From Albula goreensis (taxonomy: Eukaryota > Chordata > Actinopteri > Albuliformes > Albulidae), in assembly GCA_022829145.1 (NCBI GenBank), contig CM040755.1, positions 8,565,063 through 8,629,062 on the forward strand: a DNA stretch of 64,000 nucleotides. The letters are read 5' to 3'. The position numbers and the translations under genes were made by a program. The notes under the pieces were generated by a model. The model ran no database searches. It was not told the DNA's origin and saw nothing but the letters and a program-made list of their open reading frames with translations. Of the stretch, positions 49,521 to 61,025 are shown in pieces. The number at the start of each line of letters is the position of its first letter. The first letter of the stretch is position 1.

Positions 49521-52500
49521 GAAGTATGAGATACTGTGGGTTCCATTGAAGAGCTTGCAGAATGGATCATAGGTTAACCCCTACCTTGTCCTGTAATGAC
49601 CATCCAGGAAACATGTCATTACTTTAGTCAGAAGATCTTCAATTTATCAGTTATGCTTTGAAAGAACTTTTCTTCAGGTCATAAGTTCATTATCTTATCC
49701 TTATCTGTATTTGGTGCTTTTCTTTTTTTTTTTATTTCTTATCTTAAGACGCAAGTCTCCAGTTTTACAGTTTAATGTGCTGATGCATTACAAGCCTAAT
49801 GTAGGTATGGAGAGTTAATTGTTTCTTTGATGTACTTGTGTATGACAGTGCCTCTTTGGTGGCACACAAAGTTATGGGACTTGCACTAGCATTTCCATGT
49901 CATTAATACTTCCATTAAATGTTATCTGCTTCCTGCTTTTGAGGCATGGTAGTCCCCCCTGTATGAGCAGATACTTTAGTAGACAGGCTTTTTGATTGAA
50001 AATGCAAATGTAGATGTTGAAGGGATGGTGGGAGCTGATAGTCACAGAAAATCAAGGATTTCTGATTGCAGAGACACTGGGATGAAGAGCAAATGGAAGT
50101 GATTGCCATCTGTTTGCCTGATTCAAGCGTTCTCGTCTGCAAATTAGACCTCCATCTCCCTGTGTCCTTTTTTTTTGTACTTTGTGTACTTTCTTTACAT
50201 GAAATAAATCTTACAAGTTCTGTTCTGAGGTGAGAAAGGAAGAAAAAAAAACATTTCATACCACACCACTTTATCATTTAATTGGATTTCAGAAAGAGAT
50301 TGGCAGCTCCCCTTCAGGGATAAAGTGTTTGTGGAAACATTGTAACAGCATTGATTTAAACAGAGCCTTTTGGGTAGTGATAAAGAGGGATCCTTTGAAA
50401 GAGAACAGTGGGTGATTTTGAGAAAGCGGCTTCCTGCTTGACAAAACACACTTTTTTTTTGTGCCTTTTTTCAGTGCAACCTCTGTAGTACAATTTTAGT
50501 CTGTGACAAATATTTCATTAAAAGCTAATTTTTCTGTTTTTGGATGTGTATAGGGGCGTAGTGCATGCATGTATCAAAAAACTTAAAATATATATAAATT
50601 GATTTGTTAATTTTTATTCTCCTGTTTTATAATTGAAATATAATTCAAACGTAATTTTGTGTCATATTTCAATATCATTGTGACATTTAAAAAAAAATAA
50701 TAAACCTGAGTAAATGTAGTCTCTGCTAGTTTTAACTTTCTGTGTTATTCATGTGTGTCATAGACCAGAGCCTCTCCATGTGTCTGTGACAATAGTGCTA
50801 TGAATCCAATATGTATAAGCTCAAATATAACAGAGAAAAATTGTGAAACTGTGTCTAGGACAGAGAGGAGCAGGTTTTGGATCAGCACTTCACTGACCAT
50901 ACTGATTGTTCGAACTTGTTTTATATACAGGTGATGGAATGGTTGTTTAAATATAGGGGTGTCCTAGAGTCAATTATCACAAGAATTTTACTAAACAAAT
51001 GAAAGAAAACTATAAAACAACTACTTACATTCCTGGATTGTTTTCTATATTCCATATAGTGTGGAAAGAATATGGCAGCGCAGAATCATTGGAGGATTCA
51101 GATTTCTTTTTGAATTTGAATTCGTGCTGCACATTGTTGCTAAATTATTTTGCAATTGGTTTTTTTAAGTATTTCTAAGTTACTGTTGGTATTTGACTTT
51201 TTTCAAGGATTAATGTGGCTGTTGAAAAAAACTATAATTTAGCTTTGATTAAGTAGCATAACTTAATGCAAAAATCTTCATTCCAAGTCCATGGTCATTT
51301 TGGTATTAAAGGCATGCTTGTCTCATTGTGATGTTTTATCCTGTAGTTTGTAAATGGTGTTGTCCACAGTCCAGAGCACAAAGAAAATCTTGGTGAAGCC
51401 ATGATTAATTGGACTGTAAAAAAAATTGTAGTTTTTGGAGCAAGTCAAAAAATCAAAGTTGTTACTGAGTAATGGAAGGGGCATTTCTCAAATAATTAGA
51501 TGAAGTAATGCATCTCTACATGCAGGAACTACTCATAAAACGGAAGTTCAGCAGGACTGGGTCTGAAAAAGAACAATCCTAGTTCTTACTGAATAATTAT
51601 CTTGTTTTGAAATGTCGAAAACATAAAGCCTTTCAGTTACCTTTTGATGCAGTTTTTATGAAATTTTAAAAAAGGACTTTTCAAGTATCTTATTATGCCC
51701 ACGTCCACACCAAAATGCAGTAATTTAAGTAGCTTGTTTATGCCATAATTCATAAATTACAGGAACAGCTTGTTTAGAACAACTTTTGTTATCAGATTGT
51801 TGAATATTAGCATGTTGTTGTGTTTGTACAATGCTAGTTTAATGATCACAGCCATTGTTTGTTACATGAAAATGACTGCCCATTTCAACTTAAATGAATT
51901 CTACCAATACTAATGAGTAAATGCATCCATTAATGTGTCAAATAGTTTTATTCCACAGCAGGTGGCGCTGTTATTTTTGTATAATTATGCCACTCCTTCA
52001 TAAACTTGCTTTCCCTCAAATTCACTGCTTTTGCCTGGACCTTGTGAGTCATTGAGGGGGCGGTGTGCGTGTTGTCATTATTTTCAAACCATTACAGACA
52101 TGTATTGAAAAACATAAGTAGCAGTTATTTCTAAGGCTCTCTAGATCTAAGATGGTTATACTTTCCCCCCCATTCTCCCCACAGCCATTCTGAAAAACGT
52201 TACAAGGCAGCATGCAGGTGTAAGTAGAGAGGTTTTCCTTTTGTGGGACCAGAGGGTCCTACATAAGAGCTAACCTACTTAGTTGTGAAGATAGACTGAC
52301 TCACATTTGTAGAATGATTGTTCCATTCAAGAGTCTCAAAAACATGTTTTACAATGAACAGGTGGATTGACTGTCCTTCCATCAACAATGTGTAGCACCA
52401 ACCTGCATGAGGCTGGCCGTTTTGGGCCGTAATGTACAAAACATGTCAGCAAAGTTAAAGGAAAGGTTTGTTTTGTTTTGTAGATTTAGTCATGATGTAT

Positions 52501-53254
52501 CAGAAGCAGTTAACTTGTCAAAACATTTCCACCTAATTTATTTACAATAATCCATTGTAGCAAATACTTGACCTTGAATGTCATAGACCAAGGAATTCCA
52601 ATCAGTCTTATTTGTCTTATAACTTTGATTTTTCCCTGACTGGTCAATAGAATTTGTTAGTCATGAAAAGCCTTGAGGATAACAGAAGACAGCAGAGTTC
52701 AGAGATTCTTTTGACACTAGAACAGCTAAGTCGTTCACTTATAAAACATAATATACTCACTGTTATGAAATGGATGTGGACTCTCATGTCTTTTTATAGA
52801 TGTGCTTATTTAACACATCCATGAGGAATCCCAAACACACAACTGGTAATTAAAACGTGTTTGAAATGGTAAAAACCGAAACCAAATAAATAGCTTCCTA
52901 ACAGAACAACCAATCATTTTCATAATTTCAACTTTCTTATTCAGTCTTATTCATCTATCCCTGGAATTTTTGTCTTTCATGTATGAAAAATGGCATCCTA
53001 GTTTTTGATCAGTTATGAATTCTTTGGGGTGTCATATAGTTCACTGGGTACAAATCCTATTATATTCACATGTGAAACTGCTTCCTGCTCTGAACACCAC
53101 AGAAGGGTGAAAATAGGAGTTTAATGTGGCATCCCGCAGAATAGTTATGGATATATAGTTGAGATATATGATAATTGTTTTGAAAACAAAAAATGACGCT
53201 GCAGTAAAACCAGTTGATAGAGAACATGAATCAAGAATGAGTATTTTATGTTTT

Positions 53255-53345
53255 AGTTTGCGATGGGGAAAACTATATGCCAGGTGTTCAAATCCCAGCC
53301 ATCCCATTAACGGTTGTGGCTGGAAGTCCGCAGGTGAGGCAAACA
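53255..53345 (+). mobile_element. tRNA-derived SINE copy 5, head fragment
   Basis: A short + strand fragment. A B-box-like GGTGTTCAAATCCC at 53283-53296 is followed by AGCCATCCCATTAACGGTTG and TGGCTGGAAGTCC, matching the family core (CAGCTGTGCCATTACCGGGT then ATGGCC). The rest of the element is absent or too diverged to follow. Confidence 0.6.
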
Positions 53346-56300
53346 TTGGCCCGGGACTTGAATTGGACTGTGGAATAGCCCGAGTTTTGTCATAGGACCA
53401 CTTTTTCCATTGTGTATGGTCTTCCTGTTCAGTACAATCTATGTAGCACCACTTGCTGATTTCTGCTTATACCAGGATACTCGTACCATCTGTTGCCTCA
53501 CAGGCCCATCCCCAGGCCCACCACAAAATCATATGGGTGCCAGGTTTTCCTTGGAAAGGAGATTCTTACTCTCAGTGGGACTTCCTGGTAAAATAAAGGT
53601 TAACTAAAATGTGTGCCTCACAGCTCTGGTGTGGAAACAAATAACGCAGAAACTGCCACTGTGAACGAATGAATTGTGACATGCAAACCTTTATCTATGG
53701 GATGTGCTAAAAAGGTTTTTATCTGAGGTAAAGCATGCATCACAAGGTCTAATGGACAAATTAGGTGGGAACTGGCTGGTGAACTGACAGGAAGTGGAAT
53801 GGCCATCCTTCTAGGACTTCGTGGGCAGCAGGAAGACCAAGCTCAAAGCCGCCTTCATGCCACTTTCTCTGTTCCAGTTCGGCATGCTAGATCGATTTCG
53901 GAGGTGACAAATTGGAACGGTTTACTTTTGGAGGAGTAAATTCGACTGTGCTAAAATTCTGTTTACAGGCCATGTGATGGGTAATTCCTTTTTACGTCAG
54001 CAGAACTAGCAGAAAGCCAAAGGGCATCCTGTGTAGTTGAAGATGGAGACTGTAATTTATTTACCCTTGCTTGAAGTTACTCGCTGATCATTCCAAAAAT
54101 ATTTCTTGACTTTCTGTGTACAGCTGCCAATTTCCCTTTTGTACTATCACCTCAACAAATGTCTGGCACTTCTTCGATCCAACAGAAACTGGAAGGTTTT
54201 ATTCTTCTACCCGTGTTTCAAAAAATATGCCTTAATCCCCTGCTTCCTTCAGGTAGACTTATGAGTTAGTTACACATATTTACTTTAATTCAAGTTAAAT
54301 ATGTATACTCTTCCCCTGACTGAAGATGCTAAAGCTCTGCCTTGGTCCCTGCTGAATTAACTTGAAAATTAATTTTACTACCTGGAATGTTTCATCTTCA
54401 TATTGTTTAACATACCATTGTTTAACAAACATGTATCAATGTATTGTTCCACCTTAAGGACTGAGGGTTTGGATTCAGTGTTGGCAGCTGCGCAGGAAGA
54501 TGTAACGGATTTTTGTAGAAATGAACCATGGGAAATGTCAGCAGGGGAATTGGTAAATAATGGGACAGCAGGCATCGCCATTCACCTGCAGAAACACATT
54601 GCTAATCCCTAACCGTGAATGCCCTACCTTACAGTCCACATCCAGCAAACGCAGGATGAAATCACTGGAGCCATTTTATGGGTTGTGAACCGTCTTAACC
54701 AGCCAGCTTAGCGCTCATTGCACAATGGTGTGATTTTGGTCTCATGGCTCATCTATGTCCAAAAATTGAATTCACAGTAATGGTGTTTTTTGTCTTGTTT
54801 ATTTAACAAATAAAATGTGGTTTAGTCACATGGTTTGTTTTAAATCTCAACTGATATGAGGCACCATATGGGACACTCGACCTAGAATCAGGTGAACTTC
54901 TTTTTGGACTTTCAAAGCCAATGTGGTGCATAGGATGCATTAAACAAGCAAGTGCTGTCTAGTGGAATCTACAGTGAAAATGACTTTGTGGAAGCAGGCT
55001 TCGGGCTCTCTGACTTCAGACAGCAGGAAAATTTAAGGACCTCCAAATCTGTCTGAGATGCTGTCAATCTTGCTCCTGACACTGAGGATACGCTGTGATA
55101 ACCATCTTTTTTTCAGATATAAAAAGTGTTACTTAATTTTCTGTTGCAGTCTGTGGTGAAAACATTGAGCAGAGATTCATTTTTTGATAACCATAATTTT
55201 CTTTCAGTTGATCGAAAAAGTATTTGAATTGTTTTTTTTTTTTTAGTTCTGTGTTATTTACTTTTTTTTTTTCCTTACCTGCAGTCATCAGGCTATGCAT
55301 TTGTTGGAGCCGAAGAAGCTGCTTGGAATCATTACATTCTTAGTAGCAAAGATGCCCAAAGCATTCTTTCATTGAATTCAAAGTAAATAAATGGGGTAAA
55401 TTACATATTGATCTTGTATCGAGTATCAGGCTTCCTGAACTAAATAACTCCTGTATAGAGGGAGTGAGCAAATAGGAGTGTGAAAATTTGAGTGTGAGTG
55501 CATTACACAATGTGGTACAGTACTGCTGACCAGATGTGGAATTAAGTATTTTCCTGATGTTGACCTGCTGCCTTTAATGCCCTTAGTGCTGTTAGATGAA
55601 TGGAAGTCACTATTACCTATATCATTTTTCGGAGACAAATGGTAATTGCATTTAAACTTGGGTCGTGACATAGTGAAAGTTGAATTCAAGATTTTTTTGG
55701 TTTCCCTATATCTTGTCTGCAGAGGTTGTGGCTTTGCTATTCTTTTAGTTGATGAAATGCACAATCAGTTTATTGCTTCTTGACATGATTAATAGGCTTG
55801 ACATGGAGCAGAGTATACTTAAAGTATGCAACTGAGTTTTGATGATCTTACTACCAACAGAAGACATACGAAAACACATAAATCATATTATGAAAACAGA
55901 ATAGAGAAGAATCACGGCAAGCTGTCATTTTTGCAGCAGTAGTTGGCAGGAATAGAGGAGGATTACACAACAACTACAGCTGTCAGGAGGTACAAACGCT
56001 GTATATTTTGTACATGGCTGTAATGTGCAGATTTTAGTTGCATTGTACCTTCTGTTTGTGGAGTCATTTTCACTTTTAAAGGGTTATATTCCACTCTGCT
56101 CTGCCTCTGAAAGTTGGCGTGACTCTCATGTAGTTTAAGGCTATAGCCACCAAGGAATTAATGAAATAGATTGGTGCTGGCCCTATTACTCCAATCATGA
56201 ATTAGCTTAGCAGCGTTTCTTGGCCCGTCTGCCATGTGATTTCCCCATCCAATCTGTTATGGGCTTTCTGTTGCTCTCCCCTGCTTAACAACATAGTTTT

Positions 56301-58166
56301 CTCTGAGTCATTCTCCGTGTATTGTTGTTTCTCTTCATTTATAACACATTCATCCAGCCGAAATTAATTCTGAAAACCAAATTCCCAGTGCAGCAATTGA
56401 GCAAAGTCCAGAGAAAAATAAGGAATTAGCTTATCGTCTTCCATTGTGCTGTGAATCTTTACCTTCTGAGCTGTCAACATAATCGACTCTGGGGATGAAA
56501 TGACATTCTTGTCGTCTTTTTCCTGATAAAGGATAGCATGGTTATTATTATTATCCTTGTTCGTTTTCCGAGCCCTCTTTGACAAATGCAGCACTTAGGA
56601 GGAATAGCTGAAGAAACCCATTTCTATTTTGTTTTTAAATTCACAAAATGAGCTCTTGATGGCCTCAGCCCTAGCTTGAAACATGCAAATGTCTTCACTG
56701 CTAAATTACCAGACTAATTGGAGGCTCATTCTCCAGTCTCCCAGCACTGTGGTGGCAAAAGGAGATGCACCATTCTGATTTCCTCTTCCTTGTTTATATT
56801 TTAAACTCAGACTTGCACTCCTTCTTTTCTCAGCGTGTGTGAAGAGGTGAAAAAGCAATATATTTATGTGTTAGCCTTAAATAGCCTTAAAGGCCCAGGT
56901 CCAGTTTTAGGTAATCATATAGGTCTACTTAGTATGTGGAAAAAGAACAATAACTATTCATTTAAATATCATCAGTGTGCAATAGTAACAGAGAAAGAAA
57001 CTTGTCATGAAGAATATTTGGCAATTTAAAGAATATGTTATTACAAATCAACAACAGATTGTCTTTAGATTCATGTTGTTGCATCTAGCTTCCAAACTCT
57101 TTAGTCTCAGGTTGTCATTTTGCATTACGGTCAGTCTATATACTTGTAATAAAATCCACTAAAAACCGCTCCTCTTCATCGTCAGTACATAGAAATTCAT
57201 TCATACAGAATCACTTATAAAATGTGCAAGGTATGGTATTGTAACTACCAGTTAGCCAAGCTTACAACTTGCCTACTCAAGCTATTGCTCCCAAAACTGG
57301 CTCCAGTGTTCACACCAGTCTTCCTGAAGGGTCATATAATAATACTGGTTTTTCTTTATTTGGTTAGCTAAAGTGTATTTAACTTTATAGTGATTTATGC
57401 TAACAAATAAGTGTTCAGTTTTGGCTATTCCCCTCTTTTTCTGCTCTACTCCAGCACAAAGAAAATGCTAAATCAAGCCCTGCCATTTGGAGTCAAGTTT
57501 TGTTTTTTCATTATCATATTCATCTTGAAAATACTCAAATTTTAAATTTGGAATGTTTGTAGCTTGTTAATAGTGGTAATTCCATGTCATCAACTAGCAA
57601 GCAATATAAACATCAAGGGAACAGGCTGATGAAGTTGTTGCTTGTCATGTTGTTGCAAAAAACATTAGCCAGCTGGCTGGGAAACAGGCTGTAAATTGCT
57701 CTCTTGGTTTACTTATAGTATTGCTTATCTTCAGGATGAGATACTTTGCTTATTAATGAGAGATAATAGCTTATTGTTTTATGTTTATAATTTATGTTCC
57801 TGTACTCTTACCTATTGACCAATGTTGGTTGTTTCTTTCACTTACTGCATGAATTCTCTTAGCTCACAATTTTATACATGCAAATGGTCTTTGTAGACAA
57901 CCCTACATTCAACACAGCCAATCAAATACCAGTAGAAGTTCACAAAACAGTGATGTCATAAACAAATATGATTTTTTTTTTGTAAGGCTGCAGTTGAGAC
58001 CAAAGGGACCGTTTTGTAGTGGAATGTAAAAATAAAAATACAAGGTTCAGGAGTAGAGGGGTATGGGTGTCTGTCTAGTTTTAATTTGATGAAACTGGAA
58101 AGTCTGGGTCAAGAATATGACCGTCCTGAGCATCCAGATTGCGTATTTGTTCACCTCCTAAAGTTT

Positions 58167-58184
58167 AAAAAAAAAAAAAAAAAA
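58167..58184. repeat. Poly-A run (18)
   Basis: 18 consecutive A about 380 bp upstream of the third recognised nell1 exon. Confidence 0.9.
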
Positions 58185-58564
58185 GATCTCAATCTAAACA
58201 CAGAAGATAAAAAATATCTTTGGCCAAAGTCTAAGTCTTCAGCACTAAAGACAGAAAACAGATAGGCACTCTCAGTGTAAAGACAAAAGACTCAAAGCTG
58301 CCAAACACATGGGAAAAATAAAGACGAAGGCAGTGGTTGATTGGCTGCCAGGCAAAGGATGGGCCATTGGCATCCATACCGATTCTGAAATCCATGGAGT
58401 GAGACTGTCACACTCAAGGAGAGAGCGGCCCTCTGCTCCAAATCCTGTTTATCGACATGCCTCCTCCTCTCCTAGGTCTATGCCCAGTAATGTCCCCAGG
58501 TGCTTTTGCAGTGTTCCCCGTTGTGTGCCACCTACTGAGGAGGGAATTGTTGTGTCGTTGGCAG

Positions 58565-58661
58565 GATTTACGAGCGCGTGATAGACCCTCCACAAACTGA
58601 CCTGACTCTCGGCAGCGGAGTGTGGCTGGGGCAGCACAGCCACAAACATGGCCTGTTCAAG
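58565..58661 (+). CDS. nell1: nell1 coding exon: TSPN domain, third part
   Basis: This 97-bp exon completes the split Arg codon (AG|G) of the preceding exon and then encodes 32 residues, from IYERVIDPPQTDL through VWLGQHSHKHGLFK, ending cleanly after AAG (phase 0). As recalled, human NELL1 reads IYERVIDPP...LWLGQRNQKHGLFK at this point, so both register and boundaries agree. The WLGQ strand is part of the laminin-G fold. The donor AAG|GTAAGT is a perfect consensus, whereas the acceptor (GTCGTTGGCAG after a G-rich stretch) is weak, so the strong donor probably helps exon definition. The next exon, expected to open with Gly-Ile-Ile/Met-Gln-Asp, is not in the window. Confidence 0.96.
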
Positions 58662-58850
58662 GTAAGTCCACAGCACCATGTCTGCTGTTATTTAGAATGT
58701 TATTTAGCTTTGTGATTTGCTTATTACTTAGAACATCAGATTTACCATAAGAAATAAGTAATAACCACAGACAATAAGCATGTTTACCTGGTAAAAAAAA
58801 ATGTGTCTCGGTGTGTGTTCATGTGTTGATGTGTTGTTACAAAAAAATGC

Positions 58851-59240
58851 TTTTTTGTTTTGAGGGAGGGAGAGATGTTATTTCATTTTGCCACCCCCAA
58901 AACAGATAAACTGTTTAGACTCCTGTAGCAGATCTCTCCTGGGAACTCAGCAAGAGTCAGCAGTGAACATGTGACCCCCTCCGATTCGCATCACTTCTTT
59001 CCATACTGTAGATGCACCACTAAGGGTGTACTCAGTTAATGCATCTGCAGGTATCTGGTTGACCAGGAGTGGCTACTAGAAAGAGATGGGGACTAACAAT
59101 CTTAACTGGCTTAACCCCTATCTTTCCCTGGCGAGGTTCAGTTCCACTGGCCATACCCGGTAATGGCACAGCTGGGACTCCAACAACCAGTTGCCTGCCA
59201 AACGAATATCACTTGCTGAGCGAACTACCCAGAGGCCCTA
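58851..59240 (-). mobile_element. tRNA-derived SINE copy 6, best preserved
   Basis: The clearest copy, about 390 bp on the - strand, starting only 190 bp past the third nell1 exon. On the - strand the 5' head reads TAGGGCCTCTGGGTAGTTCG then CTCAGC, resembling a tRNA acceptor stem plus an A box (TRGYNNARNNG). A B-box-like GGTTGTTGGAGTCCC follows about 45 bp later, then CAGCTGTGCCATTACCGGGT and CTCGCCAGGGAAAGATAG. The 3' end is an A-rich tail (T's at 58851-58860 on +). The source tRNA cannot be named with confidence. Confidence 0.8.
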
Positions 59241-60032
59241 TAGCTGCGTAATCTTAAATTGTGCTTGTATACACACAAGCTAACAAAAATATTAATGCCA
59301 TAGGACAGATGTGTGAACAAAATAGCTTCCATGGATATGCATGACAAAGTATCACTGTCTGTCATGCGCTTTTAATGTTTCTATAATCGAACACTCAGCC
59401 AGTGACAGACAACAATAACATCTTCCTTTCCCCTAAGGTAACAAGTAAGAATCGTTCTTTTCCTTTAAATGTGAGGCAGCTGTAATCACAGAGCCCAAGA
59501 GGGCTTTGTTTCCTTCATTTTTTTTTTTTTTTAGTTTTCATACAAAAGCGCTGAGCGTTAACTGTCTCCTGTAAGAAAAGAGGTGACGAAATAAACCAGC
59601 CGTAATTCATTACTGTTATTCAGGGTTTGAAAGTTAGATAACGATAAGGGAAAAAGAGGAATGACTTCACAGGTTAGCACACTCTTCCACAAGAGGCAGT
59701 CTTTGTGGAAAACGTCATTTGATATATGATGCACAGTAAGTTATCAGCATCTTATGTTTGTGTGCAAGGAATTCACTAGACTTCACAAAATGCAGTAAAA
59801 ACTGACAATGGGTGGAAAATATCCATTTGAGAGACCATGCATAAGAGTTGAAGTTTTATACCATAATATGGTAACATTTTGGTTAGCTTATCTATCACTA
59901 TAAGCACATGCACAGAAGTATATAACAGAATGGAAGTGAGAGGATGTAGCGCGGTTTTGTGGACATGGCGTAATTGGTGGGTTCACAGGGAAGGTCCCTT
60001 TGCTTCCATCTTCAGCATGTTTGTTTTTTAGC

Positions 60033-60126
60033 CCCTCTTTTTTCTCTCTCTTGCTCTCTCTTGCTCTCTCTCTCTCTCTCTGTCTCTCCTAACTCCTCTT
60101 CTCTCCCCCCTCTGCCCTCCCTGCAG
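60033..60126 (+). other. nell1: Pyrimidine tract with strong decoy 3' splice site
   Basis: About 90 bp of almost pure pyrimidine, including a CT dinucleotide run at 60064-60080, then CTCCTAACTCC (a near-ideal branch-point sequence) and CCCTCCCTGCAG|TGTG. In form it is stronger than the real acceptor at 58564. The sequence that follows does not encode the expected TSPN residues and meets an in-frame stop within seven codons in the register tested, so I do not call an exon. Confidence 0.6.
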
Positions 60127-60884
60127 TGTGCCTCTAATTACTGTTAGTAAAATGAGCATAGCTATTCCTCCGGGACACTTTACAGCAGTGCAGAGATGCT
60201 GTGGAGGTTACAGCAGTACCTTTCTCACACCTCCAACATCCTCTTGAAAGGGTCTGTGTGAATGCTTTCAAATTTTGTGTTACAGCAGCGAAGAACACTA
60301 ACGATGTCAGCATGACTGATGTTTTGTGTTTATCACTGAATACTTGTATTCTTTGTGCCTTGCAAAAATGAAATAATGAAGCAGAATTTTTTTTTAACTC
60401 CTCTGTTAAGCCGTTGTAGGCAAAGTAGTAATAGTATATACAAATGTGCCAGTCTCAAGCTAAATAGACACAATTAGACAAAAAATAAAAAAGCCAAGCT
60501 TTATAAATGCTTATGCCTGCAGTCACATACCCCTTCAACATCTATCAGTCAGTCCTTGTAGCACAGGCATGCACAACTACAGTCATAGTGGACTATATCT
60601 GCAGTGACTCCATATTGGCGATAGAGTGAATTATACTATATAGGGAGTCAGGGTAAATTAAATGAAATTAACTTTCTGTATAGCAAACATGGATTAATTT
60701 TAGACACAGTCATGGAGGGCCCTAGTGTCTACAGACTTTATTATTTCCATTTATTCAAAATCCAGTTTATGCCATGGAAACAACATGCATGGATGCCTTA
60801 GCCAATCAGAGCTGGGGCAATGCATCCCTGCTTTTTACTCTAATTAAGTACTGTTGAGCCAGTGTAGTTTTTCCTTCAGTGCAG

Positions 60885-61025
60885 GCGTAGGACACCCTGG
60901 TCCTTGAGAGCCATAGGAAGTATAGGTTTAGGTTTTTGTTCAAACCTAGTATCTGATTCAGCTGATCTGTAGTGCAGCACTCCCATTACTTGAATCAGAT
61001 GTGTTACTGCTAGGGTGGACCAAAA
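60885..61025. mobile_element. Palindromic repeat remnant of common fish type
   Basis: The sequence GGACACCCTGGTCCTTGAGAG, then GGTTTTTGTTCAAACC, CTGATTCAGCTGAT and, inverted, TTGAATCAGATGTGTTA and GCTAGGGTGGACC, matches from memory the pattern of abundant non-autonomous repeats in fish genomes built around CCTGGTCCT...GGTTTTNGTTCCAACC...TGAATCAGGTGTG. About 140 bp remain; ends and target site are not defined. Confidence 0.55.

Larger units (their letters stand above)
37906..58564 (+). other. nell1: nell1 intron (20.7 kb)
   Basis: A phase-2 intron between the second and third recognised exons, GTAAGG at the 5' end and GTCGTTGGCAG at the 3' end. The 3' splice site has an unusually purine-containing upstream tract. 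Contents: tRNA-SINE copies at 39725-40150, 41938-42352, 46140-46410 and 53255-53345; candidate conserved blocks at about 40790-41130 and 43470-43930; a possible decoy exon at 55285-55382; and a poly-A run at 58167-58184. Stretches such as 47500-48950, 50450-53250 and 56600-58300 are A+T-rich with nothing recognisable. No additional nell1 exon is expected here because the flanking exons join in frame. Confidence 0.9.
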
